A stretch of 64,000 bases of DNA, taken from Paragonimus skrjabini miyazakii (taxonomy: Eukaryota; Platyhelminthes; Trematoda; Plagiorchiida; Troglotrematidae). The notes below the pieces were generated by a model, which was given only the letters and a program-made list of their open reading frames with translations, was not told the origin of the DNA and searched no databases. Position numbers and translations under genes: made by a program. Positions 26,942 to 37,850 of the stretch are shown here, piece by piece. The stretch is taken from positions 62,001 to 126,000 of the forward strand of contig JTDE01002173.1 of the NCBI GenBank assembly GCA_014338405.1. The letters run 5' to 3'. Positions within the stretch are counted from its first letter, which is position 1. The number at the start of each line of letters is the position of its first letter.

Positions 26942-28640
26942 AATCACTAAGGGAACCTAAATCAAAAAATGTAGCAATACTCAAGCCAGACAAGGGCTCC
27001 GGTACAGTAATTTTAGACAGGGACGCGTATGTGCAGAAGATGCTGTCAATATTAGAGGACCGAACAAAGTTTCAACAAACAGACGCAGTGTACAACGTCA
27101 CTGAAATAGAAAATTGCATAGGATGGCACCTTCAACTTGTCTTACAACTGCACATAATCGGTGAAGTGATGTACAAATACCTTAAACCATGTGGGTCGTC
27201 GACACCTCAGCTCTATGGCCTCCCTAAAACACACAAGTCTGGAATGCCTCTTAGGCCTATACTAGCAATGACGAATTCTCCGTACCATAAACTGGCACGC
27301 TGGTTAGTCACTATCTTAAATCCTTTAAAACAGAAGTTTCAGGCATATTTCATTAAAGATTCTTTCGAACTGATCAGTGACATAGACAGCATCAATCTTG
27401 CTAATGAGTTGATGTGTTCCACAGACGTTCAGTCACTGTTCACGAATGTCCTGTTACATGAGACAATTGACTATATTTGTGAGCTCGTTGAAACGAGCCA
27501 CATTACCTTACCTCTGCCTAGCGATATTCTGAGGGAAGCCTTAATGTTATGCACGGGAAACGTCAGCTTCCGTTTTATTGATCAGTGCTACCGCCAAATA
27601 GATGGGGTAGCCATGGGAAGTCCATTAGGGCCTATCTTAGCGGACTTTTTCATGTTAAGGATTGAACAAGAGCTAGCCGGAGACATAGCGAGTCTGTCAT
27701 ACTACAAACGCTACGTTGATGATTCACTAGTATTCAGTCGATCCAAACAGGCAATAGCTAACCTAGTGCACCGCTTAAATAGTTGCCATCCCAATCTGAA
27801 GGTAACGTGTGAATTTGAGGCTGATAATTGTTAGCCATTTTCAGACATACTCACAAGTCTCCAGGGAGATGGCTCTATCAAAAGAGGTGATTATAGGAAA
27901 TCCACGTGGTCCGGTCAATACCTAAACTTTGGTAGTTTCACACCGGTCCATCACAAGCGCACTAGTGAATACACTATTCACACGCTCAGGACGAATCTGT
28001 AAACAAGACAGTCTTGTGGAGGAATTGGAGTTGATCACGACTGTACTACAATCAAATGGTTACCCGAAAAGGTTCATAGAAAGGCACAGTAGGCCGAAAC
28101 CGCCATCCAAACCGGTGGTCACTGTAAGAAAGAAGAAGGTTTATATAGAATTGCCTTTTAAAGGTGATTACAGTATGCAACAAACAACACAAAGACTGAT
28201 TAATTCGATTAAACGAACATTCAACGCAGCCGAACTTCGTGTACTAGCTCGAACCCAGAAGCTACCTATACCTTCAATCAAAGGAGATCAGCCTGTCGGT
28301 GCCATCTCACACTGTATCTATCAATTTACATGTAACTGCAAAGAAAGTTACATAGGCAGAACCGAGAGGTGTTTGATTTCCAGAATGAAGGAACATTTGC
28401 CTAAATGGGTGCAGAACTAAGTATTACCGAAGAACGGCAATGTTGTTGAAACACGCAGATAACCAATGTCCGCAATCGCAAGACACATCCTAACCAGTGG
28501 TCACGTCATCGATCCGGCTTGTGCATTCAGAATCTTATTACGTCATCGCAGTTCAAGCTTCTTGCGGTTTGCTGATGCTGTCCCAATCAATCGACTAAAG
28601 CCGGCCCTGTGTGTTCAGAAACAATGGTTCGTGAACTTGA
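26942..28640 (+). pseudogene. PLE polyprotein pseudogene (reverse transcriptase plus GIY-YIG)
   Basis: Reading in order: REPKSKNVAILKPDKG from 26950, LYGLPKTHK (27211-27237), RPILAMTNSPYHKLARW, LFTNV, DGVAMGSPLGPILADFFM, then YVDD (27712-27723), the intact RT catalytic box. A TAG stop at 27832-27834 interrupts the FLDI region. A 2-bp deletion near 27950 shifts the frame. The frame resumes at 27929-28420 with the GIY-YIG motif CIYQFTCNCKESYIGRTE (about 28312-28365) and RMKEHLPKW. TAA stops follow at about 28418 and 28459, then the C-terminal extension SAIARHILTSGHVIDPA to CVQK ends near 28624. The N-terminus is missing. RT catalytic residues survive but the protein is broken in at least three places, so this copy is not autonomous. 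Confidence 0.9.
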
Positions 28641-28747
28641 CCCTACCCTGGACTTAGTGACCTTTCCTAACACATCAATCGACAATCCACCCAACCCAAC
28701 CCCAAATTGTTCGATATAAAACACCGTTTCATGTTATTGTAAATTTG

Positions 28748-28784
28748 GTACCGACGAGTCAATACGAAATGCTTTCATCTACCA
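28748..28784 (+). ncRNA. Hammerhead ribozyme, PLE type A, core mutation
   Basis: Segments: stem I GGTA (28748-28751), core CCGACGA (28752-28758), stem II GTCAATAC (28759-28766), GAA (28767-28769), stem III ATG-CTTT-CAT (28770-28779), cleavage-site C (28780), TACC (28781-28784). The fold is complete, but the second core base, an invariant U in active hammerheads, is C here. That predicts loss of cleavage. Confidence 0.75.
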
Positions 28785-28850
28785 GTTTTCGCATCCTAAC
28801 GGTGTTGTTCAAACTTCTTAAGGGAACGAACTGTTTTAAATTTGAAATAA

Positions 28851-30720
28851 ATTAGTTGAGTTGCCCCGGTGCGCTCAAAAGTCGCTCGAGTGTGCATTTG
28901 TGTATACTAGCTCACTGTTTATCTAATGTTAATCGTTTCTATCAGAAGGTTAGCATTGCAAAACGCCAGTTTTCCTCCTATTGCATGCCGCGACTTCGTT
29001 GTAAGTAGACTCAGGATTTGTCATCAGTTTTTGAACAGAAACGTTTTGATTGCAAAATCGGTTCACTGTCACGATAGCCATGGTGTGACTGTGTCACAAG
29101 ACCTACTCAGCAAACTCAAATTCATTCCGTCCTTGCTAGCATCGGTCCCAAGCTAGACGTTTCAACGAAAGCGAACATTTGATTCTACTGTCTAGCCACC
29201 TGTATCTTTTAATGAACCAGAAACGTTTTATTAAAACAAGTTTGCGAGTGATGTTTCACCCAAACTCTTGAACCGAATTAAATTTATGTTCCTAGGTCAC
29301 GTGGGGCATTCATAAAGGCAAGTGCACTGGGTTTTGTAATGACGCACTATTTTCTCCATTCAGATCAGACGGCTTTTTGGTTTATTACAACCGGGTGGGT
29401 GATGGATCGAAGCGCACGCTCCTGTTTCTTCAAGCTTTCCGCTGGAAATGACGTTACCATTAGTGTGAATCTGACTTATCGAAGCTAAATAGGCTGGCCG
29501 GTGCAGACGAGTTACCTTAGATCCTAGTGACTAATGAATGATATTGCGAAGCTCCACTGGTCCAAAGTATGCACTACTTGGTTGAGGACATCGACCAATT
29601 TTGAGGCAAACATGTTACGCATAATAATGCTCGAGAACCCGCGTTTATCAATTCATGTGACCCCGGCGACGGCTACAAGCACATTTGCCTGAGCCAGAAT
29701 GTGTCGTATTTGAGTTTCCACTCCAACAGTGACTGAAATTTTTCAACTCCGTTGGTTTTTCGATAACAGTTAAGATACGAATGGTAACCAGCAGCTGAAG
29801 TATCAGATAAGGCTCGCTAGAATCAACACCTAATAATTTTTGGGTCGTTTTAGAGAGACGTTAGAATAACCCACCTCTTTAGAAAATTTTTACAGATCCT
29901 TCCTTTCGAGCTGTCCTCGTTCAGCTGGTATTACGGAACTACGATCAAGAGGACTGAATATAACTGCGGATCAGCGTACAATTGCTGGCCATTTTAGGGG
30001 CATCAACGCAAGTGTACCTTACAGTGTTCGTGGGGACGAACAGATCACATTGCTCCCTACTTGTTTTCCTTTACTTTGACAAACTAAGTCTGCTGCTTTT
30101 GAACAGCTCGACTTTCAACGTTTGTTTGACTGACCATGATTGGTAGCAGTTAGGGAGATTGTCACGGATGATCAGATAAAAAGAGGAGTCTGCATAAGTG
30201 GGATCACAATAACTGAGGCTATGCCTAATTTCAGCAACACAGATACTGTTACTAGATTATGGGAATGATGGTTACTCACTCATTCCGACTGGTCCCTCAT
30301 TTCTTTCCATATTAGTAATCATGTTTTCTTTGTCAACAAGGTAAGACGGAGTGTGCTGTGTATTTTCGATAAGGCTACTTATTAGGTAAAAGGTTTTACA
30401 CTGCAAACTGATCGCCTTCTGAAGTCACGACATTTATACAGATGGGGCACATATGTTGAACTCTCAATCAGTATATCTTTTAAATTTGTACAACTCAAAG
30501 ATAGACGTTTTCTATAGGTATATAGGAATTGGGTCTTACATAGAAAACAAAGAGCAATCTTATCGTATTTATCGATCTCGTTGTCAGCGATCGCGTAATT
30601 TGAAGGCATGAGTGGTTAAGTGAACATTACATGGTAATACGAAGTTCAACTTGTGTGCATCACAAACAAATAAATGCAATTTCATAAAAACGACCTGCTT
30701 ACTGTAACAGGTCCGAAGAC
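28851..30720. other. No recognisable feature
   Basis: No gene or repeat recognised beyond ordinary AT-rich sequence; the longest open frame is 76 codons. Confidence 0.4.
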
Positions 30721-30721
30721 C

Positions 30722-31050
30722 CCGGGTTCATCGATCGCCAAACACATCTCAGCAACCGATCACCTAGTTGACCCTGTCAAACTGTCGAAGATAATAATCT
30801 CAACCAGAAACTGTTAACGATTGGCGAGGCGATGCTAATCAAACAATATCGGCCAGTTTTCTGTGCACAGAAGGCGCTGACACAATCAATTTGCTTGCCA
30901 TGGAACTGACTGCATTATTAGCAAGTGAAAGGTCAAAACTATGTGGTTGGTTCGTTCAACTGCTGTTGCTATACGCAGTCTGTATAAAATTTGCTGGTTT
31001 TACGTTGGCGACTGATGAGAGTAAATCGAAATGTTAACATCTCGCGATAG
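30722..31050 (+). mobile_element. Penelope-like element (family B) 3' fragment with intact hammerhead
   Basis: Positions 30729 onward translate as SIAKHISATDHLVDPVK (compare SAIARHILTSGHVIDPA). After a frameshift, 30814-30873 gives IGEAMLIKQYRPVFCAQK (compare FAEAVAINRLKPALCVQK). This is the PLE C-terminal extension. A hammerhead of a different sequence type lies at 31008-31045, about 139 nt after the CAQK peptide. Similarity to family A is only at protein level, so I treat it as a second lineage shared with the 49-kb fragment. Confidence 0.75.
31008..31045 (+). ncRNA. Hammerhead ribozyme, PLE type B, complete core
   Basis: Segments: stem I GCGA (31008-31011), core CTGATGA (31012-31018), stem II GAGTAAATC (GA/TC closing GTAAA, 31019-31027), GAA (31028-31030), stem III ATGTTAACAT (ATG/CAT around TTAA, 31031-31040), cleavage-site C (31041), TCGC (31042-31045) pairing with GCGA. 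Every conserved core base is present. Stem III is very short, as in other PLE hammerheads, which may favour action as a dimer. Predicted cleavage is after 31041. Confidence 0.8.
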
Positions 31051-34000
31051 ATCTTTTCTCTGTTTTGACTAAAAAAACAATTAACGGTCAAGTGCACATA
31101 CACAGAGAAATAGTCATAACTCCGACAGTCAATCACATGAATGTCTGCAGCAATTACATTCTGTGTTATGCCTTTCAGATTCACCGAAAATGGTTGACAA
31201 ATACAGAAAGCGATTAATAAATAGGGTGCTAATTTCAAGCCTCAGCGTATGAAATTTAGCCACGATTTATCAGAAAAGCTTGTGATGAATGACAGTTACC
31301 ATTGAAATCGTGGGCTCGGTGAGTGTGCATTACAGAACACACTCCTTGTACTAATACAACATGTGTGCTGTTTTTCATTCACAATATAAATTACAACACA
31401 CCACCGTTACGTAATATTTGCACCCAAACAGAGGATACGACAAGACGGAAATTAAAATATGTCTCAACTTGACAATGAATCAAAGCTGACATAGCAAACG
31501 CGGATACCCACATCCCGAAGTCATTTACCTAGTTAGAGCATTTGAATCAAACCGCCTCAAACAGGTAAACTGATAAATTCTTTCGTAAGTGTCAAAATGA
31601 ATAAGTTTGTGTCTGGAGTGAAAATTCATCCTAAATCTGTTGGATTAATAAAATAGTAAATGAAAAGATTACTACCAGCCTGCATTAATACAATGTCAAC
31701 GTAGCTTGTTTACATAATTTTCAAAATAACAGTGAGCACAGTGAAAAGTTCTGTTGATAAAATCAGAAGCATAACGGTGAGGATTGCCTTCAGGCTCATG
31801 TCAATACCTGAGGGAACAAGTGACACTGAGTTAGAGCGCCAAGTTAAGGCGGTTTTGTCGGTTTTAATCCGCTCTTCTTAAATGCTTCGTAAATTGGCAG
31901 ATACATGTTCGGGTCCTCGATTGTGGGAGGTATCTGAATTTTTTAATGGAAAATGAGATGCACGTTTATTGCAGCTCTACTGTCGTTTAACCCAAAATGT
32001 GTCACTGATTAGAAGTTATCGAAAAAAGAAATAAAATATATCTCATGTATTAGTGATACTTCTGTATACAGTAAACTTTATTAGTTTAAAGGCAACAACA
32101 CTCACTTTCACAATGCCTTACTTGTTTTTTTTGCACGGCCGAATACTAAGTGCCAATTCTTGAATAAGACCTCAATTTTGCACCGATATCATCACACAAT
32201 TGATGCAACTCAACAGATCGATAGTTCATACAAAGAACTGATTGCCATGAAACAATGGAATGTAAAAGATTGAAGAGAACTATGGCCTAAATAGGAACCC
32301 AAAACCACATATGCACTCAAAGAGGTATGATGATGCCTATTTCTTATAAATAAAAACAGTCCAACAGCAAATGAAGACAAAGCGTCATCAACAAAATTCT
32401 TTTAACCGTTCTGAAACTTTAAACACAGTTACGTCGCAGATTAGTAAAATATACCACGGTGATTTTCAAGTAACTTATTTCCGCTGAATACTTTTCTTCG
32501 TAGATTTTCCGGTCATCGACTATCTAAATGGCGAGAATCATGAATCCGACCTACGAGGATATGTTTCTGATAATTGACTTTATCTCTCTGCATTAGACCA
32601 GCATTTGTCAACCAAGCTTCTTACGCCAGTCGGCCGGTATTCGGTGTGAGTGACGGTTAGCTAGCATCCACAGAGCATTGACTAACTACCTGTCCATGCA
32701 AAACTAACGAGTGGAAGAGGGAGTTAGCTTAACACTAGGCGCCAACGTTCACTGATCTGTTGGTTCCGCCGGATGCCAACTAGTAAACGCAGGTGTCGAT
32801 AGTGAGGTACCTGAAGACGGTTCACATCACCTAATCTGAGCCGTCTTGTTTCGCATCCTTAAATTAGTATAGCCCTCAAAGTCACCTTACATACACGACA
32901 CTTAAGATTCAGTTGCCAAAGATGTTCTAGATCAACCAATACCACTTGTCCCTAAAGATACAAGTTTTCACATCATTTGTAATACCTTAGAAGCTTCGGA
33001 TGCAATGTCTCAAGCACACAAACTGGGCAACAACCATAATAAATCCAGTATCGGAAATAAAGTAGAATCAATCGCAGTGGTCGTTCACGGGCACTTTACT
33101 TCTTGAAGTTGCACCCAGCATTCCTGAATACGTAGCAGAGCGAGAATTGACGTCTAGCTTTATCTGTGTTGCTTAAAAATTGATAGACGATAACTTTTCC
33201 TGAGTGTAGTTATCACTTAGTCTTCCATCAGATCGTCATTTTGTGAGCGCCGTTAACAGTCCTCTATCATTTCGTCTTTGAGAAACAAAAAACCATTAAA
33301 GTGAACAACCTTGACGTAAGCCGTTTTCGGTGTTGAAACTTTCCGATAGTTCACCATAGACCTTAGCCTGGGTTTAGGTTTGAGAATAAAGCACCCAAAA
33401 TCCGTTCACACTTTCGTGTCACTTTTCTCAGCTAGTCTCAGTAACACTGTCCTAGTAAGTCACATCTATTTCCACTAACCTCCGGTTTTCACACTTCCTT
33501 CCTTAGGCCAATATGGCAGGCTAATACATTTTTCTAAGCTTCCCCCACTCGGAAGCTGGACTTTGCAACTCAAAGATCAAAAGCAGGATAGTTGCCAAAG
33601 TATCAAACGGACAGCACTCACCCTGTCTGTTCGAAAGTTATTGAACACTTAGGGTAAGTCTACAGTCTTGCTTCGGGAATGCCGTCCAGTTTAGAAGGCA
33701 GGTTTGAGATGGCATTACGTCGCTCAGAATGGTGAGTGATTGTTGCAATGGTGCTCCATGCACAAGCTATTTTCGGCCAACACTAGTTTTAGGCACCACG
33801 CAAAAGTCAGATCTGACCACTGGTAGGCGACATGCGTGCTGGTTCAAAATGACGCAACTTCATTCAGGACAGTGGTTGCTGTTATGCGTCGGTGTGTTTC
33901 CAACTTTTTATTAGATATGGGAAATGATAACATTAAATACAGTAACGGCTGGCTGAAAGAAAACCAGTCAGGGCAACAGTAAAGCAAACATACCAAAGTG

Positions 34001-35429
34001 GCCCAAGATACCAACTTAATGACCTTAATCTCACCGTTCCCAGCAAGCTCTAGGCCAGAATCTCATTGGCCATTAAGAAAGCAGATACTATGGCATGTAA
34101 CACAGTGGTTTGCAGATTATACAAGCATTGGACCTCAGATTAAACGAACATTACAACATTAGACTCATACAGAAAGACATCTTATGAAAGCACATACATA
34201 ACCATCAGTTCTGGCTAACTGAAGAAGTTGATCAATTGGAAACCACTTTTGCTACAAAAAAAAGAAATAATCGTTTCAAGCCTATCCGCATCATCTCCGC
34301 TTATTTTGCACATATCATTGAAGCCATCCTCAAGAAAGATGATGTACTAATCGCTTGTAGGCTAAAATAGTTAAGCAGTTGGGTAAAACACTTAAAAGAC
34401 TAAGTTTGCTATTCTACTACTTCTGCTGCGTCACCGTCAAAAACTTGTAACGTCACATCCTGTTTGGTAACTTTAAAACAATCTAACAAAGTTGTGGCTA
34501 ACCATTACAATTTGGTTCTCAAACGTACTTAGAACTGTTCATTCAAGTGACCTCATGAAGGCTTTTCTTAAGGATTAGGGCGAGAAGCGTTGACTTGGTT
34601 ATTTCACTAAATATTAATGAGTGAACTAAGGTTTCCGCTAAAAAATAGTGTTGAATTAGCCGCAACTGATGTATCTCTATTAATTACTCTTCCTCAATGC
34701 ATTGTCACTCGAAGACAGAAGATAGCGATGAACAGGCAGAATTTTGTCCACGACAAAGATGCACTGAGTAGGTCTTCACTACCCGCTGAATTCTCCAACA
34801 GATTCTATGACACATTTCGCGCAATCTGCGATAAAACTGTTGAAGATTAAACCAAAATATATCACTCTCCTTTCTAGTTGTAATTTCACAACAGCCATAC
34901 TAGCATATTATACCAGACTTAAAGTTCTTTCGTGCCTACAGTGGTCTATGATCACTGAACTGCCCTCGTTGGCTGTTCTTTCCACTAAAGGATTCATCTA
35001 CTGCGCTTGCTTATTAGGCTCTAGTTATTCAGTTAAATGTGAAAGTTTCAAGATGGTGAGAGCATCAGTGAAGTTGTTGACCCAGTGAAAACACGTATAA
35101 TAGAGTTACCACTCAGAAGCACCACATGCTGACCTCAATAGTGGAGCAATAACAACAACAAAATAAGTAAAATGAATATGGGTGTAAACGTTGGCATTCA
35201 ACTTTCCCCTTAGAAAGGTTCGTCCCTCTCAGTAAGGCCTTTTCTTATCTTTGTCTTAAGGCTGTCATATGACCGGTAGCTTCGAACGCAATAACGCAAT
35301 CAGGATACGACAGCTTATTTCTGATCAATCTAGGGGATGAGCATCCCAGCAAAACACTGTCGTTCTTTCTTGTGACAATTAACCAACGAGGAAATTTGTT
35401 CGAAACTTCCATAAATTTTTGACAATTGT
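31051..35429. other. No recognisable feature
   Basis: A 4.4-kb stretch with no identifiable gene, tRNA or repeat. Open frames of 77 and 93 codons at 34617-34850 and 34807-35088 (+) show no motif. Confidence 0.4.
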
Positions 35430-35492
35430 TAAGAATTTAAAACAGTTCATTCCCTTCAGTAGTTTGAACAAAACAGGTAGAACAAGAAAACT

Positions 35493-35529
35493 GGTAGATG
35501 CAAGCATTTCGTATTGACTCATCAGTACC
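35493..35529 (-). ncRNA. Hammerhead ribozyme, PLE type A, intact core
   Basis: Read on the minus strand: GGTA (35529-35526), CTGATGA (35525-35519), GTCAATAC, GAA, ATG-CTTG-CAT, cleavage-site C, TACC (35496-35493). All core bases are conserved and all three helices can pair. An AAA/TTT pairing beyond stem I may extend it. Stem III is 3 bp, typical of the minimal PLE form. Confidence 0.82.
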
Positions 35530-35615
35530 AAATTTACAATAACATGAAACGGTGTTTTATATCGAACAATTTGGGGGTGGGTTGGGTGGATTGTCGATTG
35601 ATATGTTAGGATAGG

Positions 35616-37335
35616 TCACCAAGTCCAGGGTAGGGTCAAATTCACGAACAATTGTTTCTGAACACACAGGGCCGGCTTTAGTCGATTGATTGCGACAGCC
35701 TCAGCAAACCGCAAGAAGCTTGAACTGCGATGACGTAATAAGATTCTGAATGCACAAGCCGGATCGATGACGTGACCACTGGTTAGGATGTGTCTTGCGA
35801 TTGCGGACACTGGTTATCTGCGTGTTTCAACAACATTGCCGTTCTTCGGTAATACTGAGTTCTGCACCCATTTAGGCAAATGTTCCTTCACTCTGGAAAT
35901 CAAACACCTCTCGGTTCTGCCTATGTAACTTTCTTTGCAGTTACATGTAAATTGATAGATACAGTGTGAGATGGCACCGACAGGCTGATCTCCTTTGATT
36001 GAAGGCATAGGTAGCTTCTGGGTTCGAGCTAGTACACGAAGTTCGGCTGCGTTGAATGTTCGTTTAATCGAATTAATCAGTATTTGTGTTGTTTGTTGCA
36101 TACTGTAATCACCTTTAAAAGGCAATTCTATATAAACCTTCTTCTTTCTTACAGTGACCACCGGTTTGGATGGCGGTTTCGGCCTACTGTGCCTTTCTAT
36201 GAACCTTTTCGGGTAACCATTTGATTGTAGTACAGTCGTGATCAACTCCAATTCCTCCACAAGACTGTCTTGTTTACAGATTCGTCTTGCGCGCGTGAAT
36301 AGTGTATTCACTAGTGCTCGCTTTTGATGGACCGGTGTGAAACTACTAAAGTTTAGGTATTGACCGGACCACGTGGATTTCCTACAAACACCTCGTTTGA
36401 TAGACCCATCTTCTCGGCGACTTATGAGTATGTCTAAAAACGGCAAACAATTATCAGTCTCAAATTCACACGTTACCTTCAGATTTGAATGACAACTATT
36501 TAAGCGCTACACTAGGTTAGCTATTGCCTGTTTGGATCGACTGAATACTAGTGTATCATGAACGTAACGTTTGTAGTATGACAGACTCGCTGTCTCCGGC
36601 TAACTCTTGTTCAATCCTTAACATGAAAAAGTCCGCTAAGATAGGCCCTAATGGACTTCCCATGGCTACCCCATCTATTTGGCGGTAGCACTGATCAAGA
36701 AAACGGAAGCTGACATTAACAGTACATAACATTAAGGCTTCCTTCAGAATATCACTAGGCAGAGGCAAAGTAATGTGGCTGGTTTCAACGAGCCTACAAA
36801 TCTAATCAATTGTCTCATGTAACGGGACGTTCGTGAACAGTGACTGAACGTCTATAGAACACATCAACTCATTAGCAAGATTGATGTTGTCCAAGTCACT
36901 AATCAGCTCGAAGGAATCTTTAATAGAGAATGCCTGAAACTTCTGTTTTAATGGAGTTAAGATAGTGACTAGCCAGCGTGCCAGTTTATGATACGGAGAA
37001 TTCGTCATTGCTAGTATAGGCCTAAGAGGCATTCCAGACTTGTGTGTTTTAGGGAGGCCATAGAGCTGATGTGTCGACGACCCACATGGTTTAAGGTATT
37101 TGTACATCACTTCACCGATTATGTGCAGTTGTAATAGAAGTTGAAGATGCCGTCCTATGCGACCTTCTATTTCAGTGACGTTGTCCACTGTGTCTATTTG
37201 CTGAAATTTTGTTCGGTCCCCTAATATTGACAGCATCTTCTGCACATACGCGTCTCTGTCTAAAATGACTGCATCGGAGCCCTTGTCTGGTTTATGTATT
37301 ACTACGTTTTTTGATTTAAGTTCTCTTAGTGGTCC
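35616..37335 (-). pseudogene. PLE polyprotein pseudogene, minus strand
   Basis: On the minus strand: PLRELKSKNVVIHKPDKGSD, LYGLPKTHK, RPILAMTNSPYHKLARW and LFTNVPLHETID, then a TAG at 36802-36804 (Tyr codon in the other copy). Next DGVAMGSPLGPILADFFM, then a 2-bp deletion near 36590, then YVHD (36555-36566) in place of YVDD. A second TAG lies at 36507-36509. From 36446 the frame is open through the FLDILISRREDG block, GIY-YIG (ISHCIYQFTCNCKESYIG) and KEHLPKWVQN, to a TAA after VVETRR near 35814. The C-terminal extension to CVQK follows (to about 35660). Loss of the first catalytic Asp makes the RT inactive regardless of the stops. Confidence 0.88.
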
Positions 37336-37650
37336 CGTCATCGATCCGGCTTGTGCATTCAGAATCTTATTACGTCATCGCAGTTCAAGATTCTTGCGGT
37401 TTGCTGAGGCTGTCGCAGTCAATCGACTGAAGCCGGCCCTGTGTGTTCAGAAACAATTGTTCGTGAATTTGACCCTACCCTGGACTTAGTGACCTTTTCT
37501 AATCCATCAATCAACTATCCATCCTACTCACCCCTAACTGTTCGACATAAAACACCGTTTCATGTTATTGTAAATTTGGTACTGATGAGTCAATACGAAA
37601 TGCTTTCATCTACCAGTTTTCTTGTTCTACCTGTTTTGTTCAAATTAATG
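37328..37650 (+). repeat. Inverted copy of the PLE 3' end (arm of terminal inverted repeat)
   Basis: Positions 37336-37650 match 28502-28820 of the plus-strand PLE copy closely. They include the C-terminal codons HVIDPACAFRILLRHRSS to CVQKQLFVNLTLPW, the 3' UTR and the hammerhead. Orientation is opposite to the PLE body just to its left. Similarity stops near TTGTTCAAA (about 37648). The fragment starts within the C-terminal extension, so it is itself 5'-truncated. Confidence 0.88.
37578..37614 (+). ncRNA. Hammerhead ribozyme, PLE type A, intact core
   Basis: Segments: GGTA (37578-37581), CTGATGA (37582-37588), GTCAATAC (37589-37596), GAA (37597-37599), ATG-CTTT-CAT (37600-37609), cleavage-site C (37610), TACC (37611-37614). 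Core and helices are complete. It is in opposite orientation to the hammerhead at 35493-35529, so a transcript of either strand across the locus carries one functional-looking copy. Confidence 0.82.
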
Positions 37651-37774
37651 AGAATTTTTTGTTGATTAATTGAGTGCCACATAACTATTCATCACTTTTA
37701 CAGAATGTTTTCCTCAACAAACCTCCTTCGAAGGAAAGCACTAGGCTAGAGTTTCCATTGTGTTAAAAACTGTC

Positions 37775-37850
37775 AGTGCCAAGACTGGGGATTTAACTCC
37801 GATCACATTCCTATGAGGTGAACGTATTGCTCTCTATGCTAGTGATCACA
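37775..37850 (-). repeat. tRNA-derived SINE head, degenerate
   Basis: On the minus strand an A-box-like stretch (GCATAGAGAGCAATACG) and a B-box-like stretch (GGAGTTAAATCCCC) are spaced as in the 3.5- and 7.3-kb SINEs, followed by TTGGCAC (compare GTGGCA). No hammerhead-like motif is visible beyond it. Confidence 0.4.

Larger units (their letters stand above)
26935..28850 (+). mobile_element. Penelope-like retroelement, family A, plus-strand copy (5'-truncated)
   Basis: This is a nearly continuous copy of a PLE from the start of the reverse transcriptase to the 3' UTR. It encodes RT, a GIY-YIG endonuclease and the C-terminal extension, then a 3' region with a type A hammerhead (28748-28784). 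Similarity to the minus-strand copy at 35.43-37.34 kb is high along the whole length and ends on the right after GAACTGTTTTAAATT (about 28847). PLEs integrate by target-primed reverse transcription using RT and GIY-YIG nuclease; that is established family knowledge. No target-site duplication or full 5' end could be defined. Confidence 0.9.
35430..37650 (-). mobile_element. Penelope-like element, family A, minus-strand copy bounded by inverted 3' ends
   Basis: The body (37335 down to about 35430) is a 5'-truncated PLE running leftward, closely similar to the 26.9-28.85 kb copy. Directly joined to its truncated 5' end is a roughly 315-bp copy of the element's own 3' end in the opposite direction (37328-37650). 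The locus therefore has terminal inverted repeats of about 300 bp around a 1.5-kb centre. The junction falls in CTTAGTGGTC, where both parts share AGTG. Each arm has a complete type A hammerhead. Inverted and partial-tandem arrangements are known in PLEs; this one could form a long hairpin transcript. Confidence 0.85.

Noticed and set aside
31835..31885. Possible tRNA-like sequence (TTAGAGCGCC and TTTTAATCC)
   Set aside because: B box poor, no foldable cloverleaf and no second copy seen.
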